DNA of 64,000 nt from Caldisericaceae bacterium (GCA_027023025.1 JALVXB010000021.1:51387-115386); one strand, 5' to 3'. Shown: positions 25,328 to 35,251, counted from the first letter of the stretch. Made by a program: numbers and translations. The notes: a model not told the origin generated them from the sequence alone.

Positions 25328-26338
25328 TTAAAATCCAGCTTTTTCAGAAAGTAACTTTGCAAGATCTACAACTCTGCAGGAGTAACCCCACTCGTTGTCG
25401 TACCAACTTACGACATGCACGAAGTTATCAATTACTTTTGTCGTCAGAGCATCTACGATACCAGAATAAGTAGTGCCTTTGTAGTCACTAGAAACGAGCG
25501 GTTCTTCAGAATAACCAAGAATGCCTTTCATGTAAGTTTCGTGAGCTTCTTTCATTATTGCATTTACTTCCTCTGCAGAAGTCTTCCTAGTCATTACTGC
25601 GTCAAATACCGTAATAGAAACTGTAGAAGTGGGCACACGAATTGCCATGCCGTCAAGTCTACCTTTCAATTCAGGAATAACGAGGGTAACTGCCTGTGCT
25701 GCACCCGTCGTCGTAGGAACGATATTTATCGCTGCGGCTCTCGCCCTTCTCCAATCCTTCTTGTGTGGGGCATCCAGTAATTTCTGGTCAACCGTGTAAG
25801 AGTGCACTGTAGAAAGATAACCCGTCTCGATACCTATTTTATCCTGCAATACTTTTATTACCGGCGCAATACTGTTTGTCGTGCAGGAAGCATTTGATAT
25901 TATCGTGTGCTTTGAAGGGTCTAACAGTTTATCATTTACGCCAAGTACTATTGTAATGTCCTCACCTTTTGCAGGAGCAGTAATAATTACTTTTTTTGCG
26001 CCTGCCTTCAGGTGCATTTCTGCTTTTTCTCTTTCTCTGAAAACACCTGTTGCTTCAATAACGATGTCTACGCCAAGATCTCCCCAGGGTAACTTTTCTG
26101 GGTCTCTCTCTGTAAGCATTATTACTTTTTTGCCGTCAATCGTGATGTATCCGTCACCAACCTGTATGTCTCTTTTCCACGCTCCATAGTTCGAGTCGTG
26201 CTTTAAGAGAAATGCAAGTTGGTCGTTTGGAAATAAATCGTTCGTTGCAACAATCTCTAATTCCGGATAAGTGTCAAACATCCTTTTAAAAACCTGTCTG
26301 CCTACTCTGCCTAAACCATTAATAGCTACTTTTGCCAT
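25328..26338 (-). CDS. gap: glyceraldehyde-3-phosphate dehydrogenase
   Basis: The 336-residue class I GAPDH oxidises glyceraldehyde-3-phosphate with NAD+. The Rossmann start is INGLGRVGRQVFKR, the catalytic Cys is in SNASCTTNSIAPV at about residues 148-160, and WYDNEWGYS closes the active site. AGGAGG precedes the ATG. Between rpoN and pgk, the gene has no CggR-type repressor gene next to it, unlike many Firmicutes operons. Confidence 0.97.
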   Translation of the reverse strand: MAKVAINGLGRVGRQVFKRMFDTYPELEIVATNDLFPNDQLAFLLKHDSNYGAWKRDIQVGDGYITIDGKKVIMLTERDPEKLPWGDLGVDIVIEATGVFREREKAEMHLKAGAKKVIITAPAKGEDITIVLGVNDKLLDPSKHTIISNASCTTNSIAPVIKVLQDKIGIETGYLSTVHSYTVDQKLLDAPHKKDWRRARAAAINIVPTTTGAAQAVTLVIPELKGRLDGMAIRVPTSTVSITVFDAVMTRKTSAEEVNAIMKEAHETYMKGILGYSEEPLVSSDYKGTTYSGIVDALTTKVIDNFVHVVSWYDNEWGYSCRVVDLAKLLSEKAGF

Positions 26339-26388
26339 ATTACTACCTCCTCAATATTATTTTGTTTTTAGGAATATTTTACAGTATT

Positions 26389-27645
26389 TCAGTGATTAGT
26401 CAACCTTCGTTTGCTGCTTGAAGGTATTTTAAGTAGTTTTCGATACTTTACTACAGTTCTTCTCTTTATTTTTAACCCACTTTTTGAAAGAATTTTTGCA
26501 ATTTGCTCATCAGTCAAAGGATGGGTTTTGTCCTCACTACTTACGAGTTCTTTTATTTTTATTTTCAACTCTTCGTCGTTATACGGTTTGGACTTATGCT
26601 GCAAAAAGTATCTGATAGGGAATATGCCTACGGGCGTTTCAATGTATTTATTTTGTACAAGTCGAGAAACGGAACTTTCGTCAGTTCTCAGATATTGTGC
26701 AACTTCGTCAATTGTATGCTTTAAAGGAAATGACATTATGCCGCCAAGAAACCTTTCCTCTTTTTCAGCAATAAAATTACCAATCTCGAGCAACATTTTT
26801 CGCCTTTCTAAAAAGCTCTGCAAAGTCCACTTTGCCTGCTCAGCCATTTTTACAAATTCACTATCAGCATTCTTTTTATTATTCTTTAAAATTTTCAAAT
26901 AATTATCGTTAATAAAAAACTTCCGCATAAATTTATCGTTTAAGTGTGCTTCATAGCCACTTTCTGTCTGTATAATATAAAGGTCCGGTACTATAATTTT
27001 TTTTGTACAGCTTTCTTTAAAGGCAAGTCCTGGCGACACTGTAAAGTGAGAAATTTTTTCCCTGAGTGTCTTTAAAGTCTCGACTTTAAGGCCAGTTTTC
27101 TTTGAAAGGGTGTAGTAATTTTCGTCGCCGAGATCCTTCAAGTGGTTCAAAATAATGTGTTTTATCTTTGGGCTTACCTTTTCTTCGGATTCAAGTTGTA
27201 AAAGAAGGCATTCAGGAAGATTGCGTGCAGCTATGCCAGGTGGATCCAGGCTTTGCACAATTTTCAATGCTTTTTCCACATCTTTTAGCGAAACATTGAG
27301 CCGCTTTGAAACGCTACCTAACGGCATAGTAAAGTATCCGTCTTCATTCAGTCCCTTTATGATAAACTCTCCGATTCTTTTGGTCGTTTCGTCCAGATCA
27401 AGCATACGAAACTGATGCAAAAGGTTTTCGTACATATCTTCGCTTCTCGCAATGTACTTCTCAAAGTCGTTGGGCTGAATCGTTTCCGGCGCATAGCGTG
27501 CTTCCTCAATAAATGGATTAGAAACTACTAATTGATTTACGAATTCGTTCAATTCAAGCAAATTCATTTCTAAAACTCTAGCACGCAGAGCCATATAAGG
27601 AACGAACTTTAACTTTACTGAAGGTTTTTGTTTATTTTTTACCAT
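26389..27645 (-). CDS. rpoN: RNA polymerase sigma-54 factor RpoN
   Basis: The 418-residue protein is sigma-54. An N-terminal activator-contact region with leucine-rich ELNEFVNQLVVSNPFIEE is followed by the core-binding domain (LDPPGIAARNLPECLLLQL) and a C-terminal RpoN-box version, KRRTVVKYRKLLKIPSSSKR, that reads the -24 element. Sigma-54 needs an AAA+ activator; none is encoded here. It lies 3 bp after whiA and upstream of gap, as in Firmicutes sigL-gap clusters. Confidence 0.9.
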   Translation of the reverse strand: MVKNKQKPSVKLKFVPYMALRARVLEMNLLELNEFVNQLVVSNPFIEEARYAPETIQPNDFEKYIARSEDMYENLLHQFRMLDLDETTKRIGEFIIKGLNEDGYFTMPLGSVSKRLNVSLKDVEKALKIVQSLDPPGIAARNLPECLLLQLESEEKVSPKIKHIILNHLKDLGDENYYTLSKKTGLKVETLKTLREKISHFTVSPGLAFKESCTKKIIVPDLYIIQTESGYEAHLNDKFMRKFFINDNYLKILKNNKKNADSEFVKMAEQAKWTLQSFLERRKMLLEIGNFIAEKEERFLGGIMSFPLKHTIDEVAQYLRTDESSVSRLVQNKYIETPVGIFPIRYFLQHKSKPYNDEELKIKIKELVSSEDKTHPLTDEQIAKILSKSGLKIKRRTVVKYRKLLKIPSSSKRRLTNH

Positions 27646-27647
27646 CT

Positions 27648-28484
27648 TTATTTATCACCTTTGTAAGAATCTATAACTCTTCTCAGTCTATAGTAGATCG
27701 TTTGCTTTGATAGTTTTCCATTTGTTTTCTGCGACAGCTCACTGAAGGATAAAAATGGATAATTTAGCCTTAGATCTACCACTTCTCGGTATTTAACAGG
27801 AAGTTTATTTAACAAACCTTCGTCTTTCATTTTCTTAAGTATACTTATTTGCTCAGTTGAGGCATCAGATTGCCTTTTTATGTTTGCATATTCACAATTT
27901 GCTTTTCGGTTTGCACTGTTTATGAGATTTTTATTTACCGCGTCTTGCTCCATAAACAAGTATGTGTTCATAGCGCCAACACCATACAAGAAAGTCTCTA
28001 TGTTGGCTCTTCCCTTAATGTACAAGATACTTCCTCTTTGCAAACTTTTTACATTAATTTTCTGCAGCAAACTAAAAACGAGTCGTGCAGCTTTTCCGTC
28101 TACGAAACGCAACTCCAAATGGTAGGATGGTGGGGAAGACAATATACCGCATCCAAGAAAAATGCCTCGAAGAAAAGCATAGATTCCTTCTACCGATAAA
28201 GTAGAAACAAATTTCTCAATTTTTTCAAACGAGTATTCACGATTAATACCAGTTGAGATAAGTATTCGCCTATTATTTTCGCTCTGCAGGATGTCTTTGT
28301 CGCGTTTTATTCCTAATTGGTCCATTATCCTTACGACTTTGCGTACGATGTTTATGTGAGAAAGAGAAAAAGACAACCCTCTTTCCTTGCCTAGGTAAAC
28401 TATTCTACCGACGGAAACCAAAAATCCGTAGAATTCAGCAACGAGATCGTCGAACTTACGAGAAAGCTCGTCTTTACAAAGCAC
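27648..28484 (-). CDS. whiA: WhiA-like DNA-binding regulator
   Basis: The 278-residue protein has a degenerate LAGLIDADG-homing-endonuclease-like N-terminal part (YAFLRGIFLGCGILSSPPSYHLEL at about residues 101-124) and a C-terminal helix-turn-helix (VKYREVVDLRLNYPFLSFSELSQ...KLSKQTIYYRLRR). That is the WhiA arrangement; WhiA controls division and development genes in Gram-positives. No sporulation genes are visible. Its place directly after yvcK supports the call. Confidence 0.87.
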   Translation of the reverse strand: MLCKDELSRKFDDLVAEFYGFLVSVGRIVYLGKERGLSFSLSHINIVRKVVRIMDQLGIKRDKDILQSENNRRILISTGINREYSFEKIEKFVSTLSVEGIYAFLRGIFLGCGILSSPPSYHLELRFVDGKAARLVFSLLQKINVKSLQRGSILYIKGRANIETFLYGVGAMNTYLFMEQDAVNKNLINSANRKANCEYANIKRQSDASTEQISILKKMKDEGLLNKLPVKYREVVDLRLNYPFLSFSELSQKTNGKLSKQTIYYRLRRVIDSYKGDK

Positions 28485-28486
28485 AT

Positions 28487-29806
28487 TTAGCGAAGACTTC
28501 CCAATACTTCCATAATGGCTGCTGCGATCCTTTCTGAGTTGTGTCGTACAACTTCCCCCCTTTCTGAAACAAAATTATCTACGATGTATTTTACACTATT
28601 TTTCTCAAAATTTGCAGTGTCAAAAATTACGGGCTCCGAACCAGATGCTTCGTACTTTCGAATGTAATAGTTGCTAATCTGTCCGTTGTTTACCAGCACA
28701 TAGTCGAGTACATTCTTACCTATAATGTCCTCTAACACACGGACATGATCAAAAGCAGTAAAGTGATCTGTTTCTCCCGGCTCCGTCATAATGTTGCAGA
28801 TGTAAACTTTTACCGCCTTGCTTCTTATTAGTGTGTCAGTCAAAGATGCGAGAAGTAATGGTGGAATCACACTCGTATATAGACTGCCAGGACCCAGCAG
28901 GATAACATCCGCCTCGGAAATTCTTTTTAATGCAAGTATGTACGGCTTAACTGTATCTGGTTCTATAAATACTCGTTTAATTCTTCCTTTGTGTTCTGTA
29001 ATTTCTGCTTCTCCTTTTACGATACTTCCGTCTTCAAATTCAGCGCAAAGCGTAATTTCATCTGTAGTAAAAGGCATAGCTTCGCCTTTTATGTTGAGCA
29101 TTTTGCCGAGCTCAATAACGGCGTCTCCGAAGTCACCGTACATTCTCGTTAAAGCCGCAATCATAAGATTCCCCATACTATGCCCATTAAGACAAGAATT
29201 TTTTTCTCTAAAACGGAACGAAAGTAATTTTCCTATTTTGGAGTTTTGGCCTGCAAGTGCAACTAAGCAGTTTCTTAAGTCCCCTGGAGGTAAGATTCCC
29301 ATTTCTTTTCGTAACCTTCCAGAACTTCCTCCTGAATCTGCAACTGTTACAATTGCAGAAACTTTTACAAACTTATCTCTTAAGCCTTCCAATATAGTAG
29401 AAACACCGGTTCCTCCACCAATTATAACAATGCGCTTTTTAAGGTCTTCCTTCCGTCGTTCAAATACGATGTTCATTATTTCTTTCTGATTTTTTTCCGG
29501 AAGCAATGCCGAAGAAATGGAGCCCACCAATTCCCTGAGGCCTAAAATGACGAGCGAAATTGCAAAAAACAAAGTGATAAAGCCTACGATAACGATAACA
29601 GAACTGCCGAAAGGTATTTTTCTTGCTATAGAAATAAGAAATACTTTTTTAAAGAAAGCAGTTTTTGAACCCGTTGAAAACCTGAAGTAGACTACCGCAA
29701 CTGAATATAGCAGCAGTAATATGCCAAGAAAAATAGAAAACAGATACCTTTTAATCTTTATGCCAGGGAGTAGCCAGCGCAAAAAAGGGTGCCTTACGAA
29801 CTTCAT
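28487..29806 (-). CDS. yvcK: YvcK/CofD-family gluconeogenesis factor
   Basis: The protein (439 aa) has two N-terminal membrane helices and a CofD-like domain from about residue 125: IVIIGGGTGVSTILEGL, DSGGSSGRLRKEMG, PPGDLRNCLVAL, and LGPGSLYTSVIPPLL. YvcK binds UDP-sugars and is needed for growth on gluconeogenic sources and cell-wall synthesis. The membrane-anchored form occurs in several clostridia and other lineages. ATG overlaps the rapZ stop (ATGA). Confidence 0.9.
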   Translation of the reverse strand: MKFVRHPFLRWLLPGIKIKRYLFSIFLGILLLLYSVAVVYFRFSTGSKTAFFKKVFLISIARKIPFGSSVIVIVGFITLFFAISLVILGLRELVGSISSALLPEKNQKEIMNIVFERRKEDLKKRIVIIGGGTGVSTILEGLRDKFVKVSAIVTVADSGGSSGRLRKEMGILPPGDLRNCLVALAGQNSKIGKLLSFRFREKNSCLNGHSMGNLMIAALTRMYGDFGDAVIELGKMLNIKGEAMPFTTDEITLCAEFEDGSIVKGEAEITEHKGRIKRVFIEPDTVKPYILALKRISEADVILLGPGSLYTSVIPPLLLASLTDTLIRSKAVKVYICNIMTEPGETDHFTAFDHVRVLEDIIGKNVLDYVLVNNGQISNYYIRKYEASGSEPVIFDTANFEKNSVKYIVDNFVSERGEVVRHNSERIAAAIMEVLGSLR

Positions 29807-30669
29807 TTATCGATGTCCCGATGCTGAATTTTTACAGAGTAGCCTTTGTTTTTAAGGAAATCTGCAAGGATTTCTCCAATTGCAACCGACCTATGCCTTC
29901 CGCCCGTACAACCAAGGGCAATAGTCAGGTAAGACTTACCCTCGTTTATGTACTTCGGTATAAGAAATAGCAAAAGAGATTCAAATTTGTTAAGAAAAAT
30001 CCTCGTTTCTTCAAAACTAAGAACATACTTCTTTATAGATTCGCTCTTACCTGTTTCTTCTCCCAACCCCCTTACATAAAAAGGGTTAGGGATAAACCGC
30101 ACATCCATTACGATGTCTGCCTGAAGGGGTAAACCGTACTTGTATCCGAAAGATTCAACTAAAATTTCCATATTGCTCGTATTTGAGCCAAGCACTATTG
30201 ACATAATGCGTGCTTTCAGATCTTTTAAGGCGAAGTTGGTGGTATCTATTATAAAGTCTGCACTGCTACGAATCTCTGCAAGCAAATTAGATTCAATTTC
30301 AATTTTTTCCTGCAAACTCGTTCCTTCCTCTACAGGATGCTTTCTCCTTGTTTCAGAAAACCTTTTCACAAGCGTTTCCGTATTTGCTTCTAAAAATATT
30401 ACCTTTACGGAAAATCGTTTGTCACGGCGAAGCTTATCGATCATCGTGGGTATGTTTTTGAGAAACTCGCGACTTCTAATGTCTACGACAATTCCAATCT
30501 TATTAATTCTTCCTCCTGTCTTAGTTACGAGTTCTATAAAGTCCTCAATTAAGTTCGGCGGTAGATTGTCCACGCAGAAGTATCCCAGATCTTCAAGTAT
30601 TCCTATTGCTTTTGTTTTGCCTGCTCCACTAAAGCCAGTAATAATTACGATGTTTATTTTTTCATCCAT
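29803..30669 (-). CDS. rapZ: RNase adapter/nucleotide-binding protein RapZ (YvcJ)
   Basis: The 288-residue protein has the RapZ layout. Walker A GFSGAGKT is at residues 12-19, DIRSREFL marks the first ATPase part, and the C-terminal sensor domain shows VMDVRFIPNPFYV and ALGCTGGRHRSVAIGE. RapZ senses glucosamine-6-phosphate in E. coli and YvcJ binds nucleotides in Bacillus. It starts the long operon toward gap-pgk-secG. TATAAT is 6 nt before the ATG and no Shine-Dalgarno exists, so the mRNA is probably leaderless. Confidence 0.92.
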   Translation of the reverse strand: MDEKINIVIITGFSGAGKTKAIGILEDLGYFCVDNLPPNLIEDFIELVTKTGGRINKIGIVVDIRSREFLKNIPTMIDKLRRDKRFSVKVIFLEANTETLVKRFSETRRKHPVEEGTSLQEKIEIESNLLAEIRSSADFIIDTTNFALKDLKARIMSIVLGSNTSNMEILVESFGYKYGLPLQADIVMDVRFIPNPFYVRGLGEETGKSESIKKYVLSFEETRIFLNKFESLLLFLIPKYINEGKSYLTIALGCTGGRHRSVAIGEILADFLKNKGYSVKIQHRDIDK

Positions 30670-30675
30670 ATAAAT

Positions 30676-30704
30676 ATTATAATTCTATTGACTTTTTTTT
30701 ACAA
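30676..30704 (-). promoter_or_regulatory. promoter giving a leaderless rapZ mRNA
   Basis: TTGTAA (30699-30704, minus) and TATAAT (30676-30681) are separated by 17 bp. The -10 ends 6 nt before the rapZ ATG, so transcription should begin at the A of the start codon. It overlaps the divergent DUF4388 promoter. Confidence 0.75.
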
Positions 30705-30716
30705 TTCTTGTATAAA
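30688..30716 (+). promoter_or_regulatory. promoter of the DUF4388 gene pair
   Basis: TTGACT (30688-30693) and TATAAA (30711-30716) are 17 bp apart, about 24 bp before the ATG with its AGGAGGTG. It overlaps the rapZ promoter, so the two promoters may compete for polymerase. Confidence 0.75.
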
Positions 30717-30739
30717 TGTTATGCATAGGAGGTGTTTAG

Positions 30740-31510
30740 ATGGCTTTAAAAGGAGAATTGTCTGATATACCAGTCAAAGAGGTATTTAAAATCATTAGTG
30801 AAACAAAAGGAACAGGAATCTTAAACTTAAGCAATGGAGTACATAACCTACAATTACAATTTCAAAACGGCAAAATCGTGAATGCAAGTGGCGATAAAAC
30901 TCCCCCAGACTCCGTAAAATTAGCAATAATAATGGAAGACGGCGAGTTTGAGTTTGACAAGACTGATAGCGTAAATCCTTTGAAAGATTCAAAAGATCTG
31001 GAAAAAATTTTGGACGACTTTGATAAAATCAAGAGTGAATGGGAAAAAATAAAAAGCCTTATTCCATCCGAGCAGTATATTGTAAAGTTGTCGGACGAAA
31101 GTGCAGAACAGATTGAACTGTCAGGCAACGAGTGGAAGGTTATAGCAATGCTAAAAGGGCCTATGTCTATTTTAGAAATTGAAAAGCGACTTAACATAGG
31201 TGCTTTCGAAACACTAAAAGTTCTCTCGTCACTTATAAAGAAAAAATTAATTGAGCTTTCTGGTGAAGTAGAAACAGAGCAAGAAGTAGACGAAAAGGTA
31301 GCAAACATCATTCCAGTAAGGAATCTGGGATACTGGGCAATGAGAAGCCCAATTGAAGGCATAAAAGCAATTGAGTTTTACAGAAGAATAGACGACAAAA
31401 AAACTCTTGGCCAGATAGCAAAAGAAATGGGTATTTCGTTAAAAGAAGCAAAAGAAATATTCGATTACCTCTTGAAGAACGATAAAGTAGAACCGCCGAA
31501 GGGAGTATGA
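30740..31510 (+). CDS. DUF4388 domain protein (copy 1)
   Basis: The 256-residue soluble protein begins with a DUF4388 domain (GELSDIPVKEVFKIISETKGTG to about residue 80, with GKIVNASG), a module found in bacterial regulatory and gliding/GTPase-associated proteins. The later part has repeated helical segments ending in a winged-helix-like stretch (TLGQIAKEMGISLKEAKEIFDYLLK). The exact function is unknown. AGGAGGTG precedes the ATG. It is followed 1 bp later by a paralogue, so the pair is a tandem duplication. Confidence 0.8.
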   Translation: MALKGELSDIPVKEVFKIISETKGTGILNLSNGVHNLQLQFQNGKIVNASGDKTPPDSVKLAIIMEDGEFEFDKTDSVNPLKDSKDLEKILDDFDKIKSEWEKIKSLIPSEQYIVKLSDESAEQIELSGNEWKVIAMLKGPMSILEIEKRLNIGAFETLKVLSSLIKKKLIELSGEVETEQEVDEKVANIIPVRNLGYWAMRSPIEGIKAIEFYRRIDDKKTLGQIAKEMGISLKEAKEIFDYLLKNDKVEPPKGV

Positions 31511-31511
31511 A

Positions 31512-32294
31512 ATGCCTCTGCAAGGAGAGTTTAAAGATTTTCCTTTAGAAGAAATTCTCGACCTGATTAATGCCGGGAAAAAGAGTGGTGCTCTTGAAAT
31601 AGAATTTGAAAACGAGGACGGAATAAAAGAAAAGTTATCTATCTTTTTTAAAAATGGCGAGGTAGTTTATGCGACTTCAGCCACTAATAAGGGTTTTCCC
31701 GTAATAGAAACTGCTGCTAAACTTTTCAATGGAAGTTTTGTGTTTATTCCTGGTGAAGTTGACATTCAAGATGAAGAGTTTAAAAAGTATCAATATGCAG
31801 AATTTAAGAAAAAACTTCAGGAAATAATCCAAAAGTGGAAACCTCTAAGGGAATCTTTTCCTTCTTTGAACGCATTCATTAAACTTACAGAAAGTGGCCC
31901 AGAAAAACTTGACCTCTCAAAAAATGAATGGTTGGTCATTTCACACATTGGAAACGGCAAAAGTATTAAAGAACTTATGAGTATAACAAATCTTGGCGAA
32001 CTAACGCTTCTCGAAACATTAAAAGAACTTAAAGAAAAAGGGGTAATTATAGTGGAGGCAGTCAAACCGGTATCAGAGGAAATACTGAATTATGTGCCAC
32101 AAAAAATTCGTGGGCTTACTTTTACACGACCGAAAGACATAGAAGACACTTTTGACAAAAAGGTGTTTGATCTCATCGATAATAAGAAGACTGTTGCAGA
32201 AATTGCAAAAATACTCAATGCATCCCCGCGGAAAGTTAAAGAAAGTATACAAAGACTTTCAGAACTTAACCGCATAGCAAAGCCTAAATTCTAA
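31512..32294 (+). CDS. DUF4388 domain protein (copy 2)
   Basis: The 260-residue paralogue of the preceding gene shares the DUF4388 opening (GEFKDFPLEEILDLINAGKKSG, then GEVVYATSA) and the C-terminal winged-helix-like TVAEIAKILNASPRKVKESIQRL. The two are only moderately alike, so the duplication is old. Its stop is 1 bp from the stop of the convergent hemW gene with no terminator between, so the transcripts must overlap. Confidence 0.8.
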   Translation: MPLQGEFKDFPLEEILDLINAGKKSGALEIEFENEDGIKEKLSIFFKNGEVVYATSATNKGFPVIETAAKLFNGSFVFIPGEVDIQDEEFKKYQYAEFKKKLQEIIQKWKPLRESFPSLNAFIKLTESGPEKLDLSKNEWLVISHIGNGKSIKELMSITNLGELTLLETLKELKEKGVIIVEAVKPVSEEILNYVPQKIRGLTFTRPKDIEDTFDKKVFDLIDNKKTVAEIAKILNASPRKVKESIQRLSELNRIAKPKF

Positions 32295-32295
32295 A

Positions 32296-33459
32296 TTAAG
32301 GCAAAAACTCTTCAAATATACTGTTAGCTATAAAAGAACCTTTTTTAGTTAAAGCAATGTAGTTAGTATTTTCTTTCATTAGATGTCTTTTTTTGAAAAA
32401 GTCTATTTTTTCGCCAAAGTCGTAATGAGGTAGAGAACCAAATCTATAATAGTATAAATTTTTATTTACACCTTTAATCATTCTCAAACCAAGCATCATG
32501 TGTTCTGCTTTTGCATCCAGACCGGTTAAGTGTTCAGTAAACCGTTCGGGAAGAGTTCGCTTTAAGACGGCGTCACAATACGAGGATATACGAAAGTAAT
32601 TCTGACTTCTTCTACGCTTCAAAAAGGAAGCAGCAGAAACACCAAAGCCAAAGTACGAAAGGTTCTTCCAATAATGGATGTTATGAACAGATTTAAATCC
32701 ATTGAGAGCAAAGTTTGATATTTCGTATCTCCCATAGCCCTCGCTTTCAAGCAATTTTATTCCTTTGCTGAATTGGAGGTATTCTTCTCTCTCGTTAGGT
32801 AAGTTTAGATTATACCTGTTTCTGTAAAAATTGGTTCCCTTCTCAATCGTTAGCGAATAGTAAGATATGTGTTCCGGTCTAAGTGCAATTGCTTTTTTCA
32901 AGGAGCTAATCGTATCTTCTATACTTTCTTCTGGTAACGAAAACATTAGGTCGAGATTTACATTAAAGAAGCCAACTTTTCTGAGAATGGAATAAGCCTC
33001 GTAGATTTTTTTAGAATCATGGACTCGTCCAAGAATCTCAAGCGTCTTATCGTTGAACGATTGAGCTCCCATACTTATCCTGTTTATACCCAATTTTTTG
33101 AATTCACTAAACTTTGCCTCGCTTACTGTTTCGGGATTTGCTTCAAGCGTAACCTCTTTAACAGAACTTAAATTAAAAACAGAATTTAGCGTTTCAAAAA
33201 CTCTGGCAAGTTGTTTTACGGAAATCAGGGAAGGCGTCCCACCTCCCAAAAAAATAGAAACAATCTTTACGCTCTTTACAAGGTTCTTTTCTGCAAATAG
33301 TTCAATTTCCCTGGTCAGGCAGTCCACATATTGTTCTGTGTTGTGGGAAGCAAATTTATAAGAAACGAAGTCACAATAATTGCACTTTTTAATACAAAAC
33401 GGAAAGTGAATGTAAATAGAAAACTGTTCAGTAATGGCGGGATTACTTTTTACTTTCAC
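32296..33459 (-). CDS. hemW: HemW-type radical SAM protein
   Basis: The 387-residue radical SAM protein has the cluster motif FCIKKCNYCDF (CxxxCxxC followed by F) close to the N terminus, and GGGTPSLISVKQLARVFE. Further motifs are the ANPETVSE and GINRISMGAQSFND stretches. HemW proteins were long annotated as oxygen-independent coproporphyrinogen oxidases but act as haem chaperones; no other haem genes are seen here. GTG start overlaps the end of lepA by 17 bp. Confidence 0.87.
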   Translation of the reverse strand: MKVKSNPAITEQFSIYIHFPFCIKKCNYCDFVSYKFASHNTEQYVDCLTREIELFAEKNLVKSVKIVSIFLGGGTPSLISVKQLARVFETLNSVFNLSSVKEVTLEANPETVSEAKFSEFKKLGINRISMGAQSFNDKTLEILGRVHDSKKIYEAYSILRKVGFFNVNLDLMFSLPEESIEDTISSLKKAIALRPEHISYYSLTIEKGTNFYRNRYNLNLPNEREEYLQFSKGIKLLESEGYGRYEISNFALNGFKSVHNIHYWKNLSYFGFGVSAASFLKRRRSQNYFRISSYCDAVLKRTLPERFTEHLTGLDAKAEHMMLGLRMIKGVNKNLYYYRFGSLPHYDFGEKIDFFKKRHLMKENTNYIALTKKGSFIANSIFEEFLP

Positions 33460-35251
33460 CTTTTACGGAGAGAATAGTAAAGAAGGCTTCTTTAGGTATA
33501 GATACATTACCAATCTGTTTCATCTTCTTCTTGCCTTCCTTTTGCTTTTCAAGAAGTTTTCTCTTTCTCGTTACATCGCCCCCGTAACACTTAGCAAGAA
33601 CATCCTTTCTATAGGGAACAATTCGCTCTTTTGCAATAATTTTACTGCCTATAGCTGCCTGCAATTTTACTTCAAACATCTGCCTGGGAATTACTTTTCT
33701 CATTTTCTGCAAGAGTTCTCGTGCAATGTACACTGCTTTTTCTCTATGTGCCATAAAGGAAAGTGCATCCACTGGATTTTTGTTTATTAATATGTCAACT
33801 TTAACTATGTCGGCTTTGACAAATCCCTTAAATTCGTAATCCAGTGTTCCGTATCCTCTCGTAACAGACTTCAACTTGTCAAAGAAGTCAGTTACAATTT
33901 CCTGCAATGGCACATCGTAGCGCAAAATCGTCCTTTTAGATTCTGGATAAGCCATGTCCTTAAATACTGCCCGCCTTGACTTTAAAAGTTCCATTACATT
34001 GCCTATATAGTCAGGAGGTGTCATAATAGAAGCTTCAACGACTGGCTCCCTTATTTCCTCTATTTTTGAAGGATCTGGAAATTCTCCGGGGTTATCAATT
34101 TTTATCGTCTTTCCGTCTTTTAATACGATTTCGTATTCAACATTCGGAACCGTTGCAATAATCTCTCTGCCAAATTCGCGTTTTAGTCGCTCTATGGTAA
34201 TTTCAAGGTGTAGCAAACCTGAGAAACCACACCTGAAACCGAATCCCAACGCTTGAGAATTTTCAGGTGCGTATGTAAAGGCTGAATCGTTCAGGTGTAA
34301 CTTTTCGAGTGCTTTTTTGAGCAACTCAAACTCATTCGTATTTAGAGGATAAATACCCGCAAAAACCATTGGCAAGTTTTTTCTAAAGCCAGGAATTGGC
34401 GAAGATGCACCATTTTCTGCATTAGTTACAGTATCACCTATTTTTACATCCAGTGGATCACGAATAACGGCCGTAAAGTATCCAACCTCTCCAGCAGACA
34501 ATTTGTCTGTTTTTTCCATCTTCAACTTGAAAATGCCTACTTCTTCTACTTCAAACTCTTTTTGGGTGGACATAAATTTAATTTTATCCCCCGGCTTTAT
34601 AGTTCCGTCGAAAATACGAATGTATACCACTACACCCTTATAAGTGTCAAAGTGCGAATCAAATATCAACGCTTTAAGTGGTGCATCAACTTCTCCTTCA
34701 GGCGGGGGAATGCGTTCAATAATTGCCTCAATTAGTTTGTCTACGCCGGTACCTACCTTTGCACTTATTTTCAATACTTCCTCTTCAGGAATTCCAAGAA
34801 AGTCTTCAATTTCTTCGACGGTACCCTCTATGTCCGCACTTGAAACATCGATTTTATTCACGACGGGTATAATCGTGAGGTCGTTTTCCAGCGCAAGGTA
34901 GGTATTTGCAATTGTTTGAGCCTCTACGCCCTGAGTTGCGTCAACCAATAAAACAGCACCTTCACACGCCTTCAGACTTCTTGAAACTTCGTAATTAAAA
35001 TCTACATGGCCAGGAGTATCAATTAGATTAAAAATGTACGGGTTACCTTTTACATTCAGCTCAATTCTAACCGGATGAGCTCTTATAGTAATGCCTCTCT
35101 CTCTTTCAAGAGACATACTATCAAGTATCTGATCTTCCTGTTTTCTCTTATCAATTAGCCCTGCCTTTTCAAGCAACCTGTCAGCAAGAGTGGACTTTCC
35201 GTGATCTATGTGAGCTATAATTGAAAAGTTTCGTATTCTTTTCCTATACAC
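33443..35251 (-). CDS. lepA: translation elongation factor 4 (LepA)
   Basis: This is a ribosome-associated GTPase that helps back-translocation or late initiation. G1 is [15 protein letters not shown]3 DTPGHVDF, and G4 NKID. The LepA-specific C terminus is present ([28 protein letters not shown]). Length (602 aa) is standard. Start is GTG with AAGGTGA upstream. It lies in the clpC-lepA-hemW operon, overlapping both neighbours. Confidence 0.97.
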   Translation of the reverse strand: MYRKRIRNFSIIAHIDHGKSTLADRLLEKAGLIDKRKQEDQILDSMSLERERGITIRAHPVRIELNVKGNPYIFNLIDTPGHVDFNYEVSRSLKACEGAVLLVDATQGVEAQTIANTYLALENDLTIIPVVNKIDVSSADIEGTVEEIEDFLGIPEEEVLKISAKVGTGVDKLIEAIIERIPPPEGEVDAPLKALIFDSHFDTYKGVVVYIRIFDGTIKPGDKIKFMSTQKEFEVEEVGIFKLKMEKTDKLSAGEVGYFTAVIRDPLDVKIGDTVTNAENGASSPIPGFRKNLPMVFAGIYPLNTNEFELLKKALEKLHLNDSAFTYAPENSQALGFGFRCGFSGLLHLEITIERLKREFGREIIATVPNVEYEIVLKDGKTIKIDNPGEFPDPSKIEEIREPVVEASIMTPPDYIGNVMELLKSRRAVFKDMAYPESKRTILRYDVPLQEIVTDFFDKLKSVTRGYGTLDYEFKGFVKADIVKVDILINKNPVDALSFMAHREKAVYIARELLQKMRKVIPRQMFEVKLQAAIGSKIIAKERIVPYRKDVLAKCYGGDVTRKRKLLEKQKEGKKKMKQIGNVSIPKEAFFTILSVKGESKK

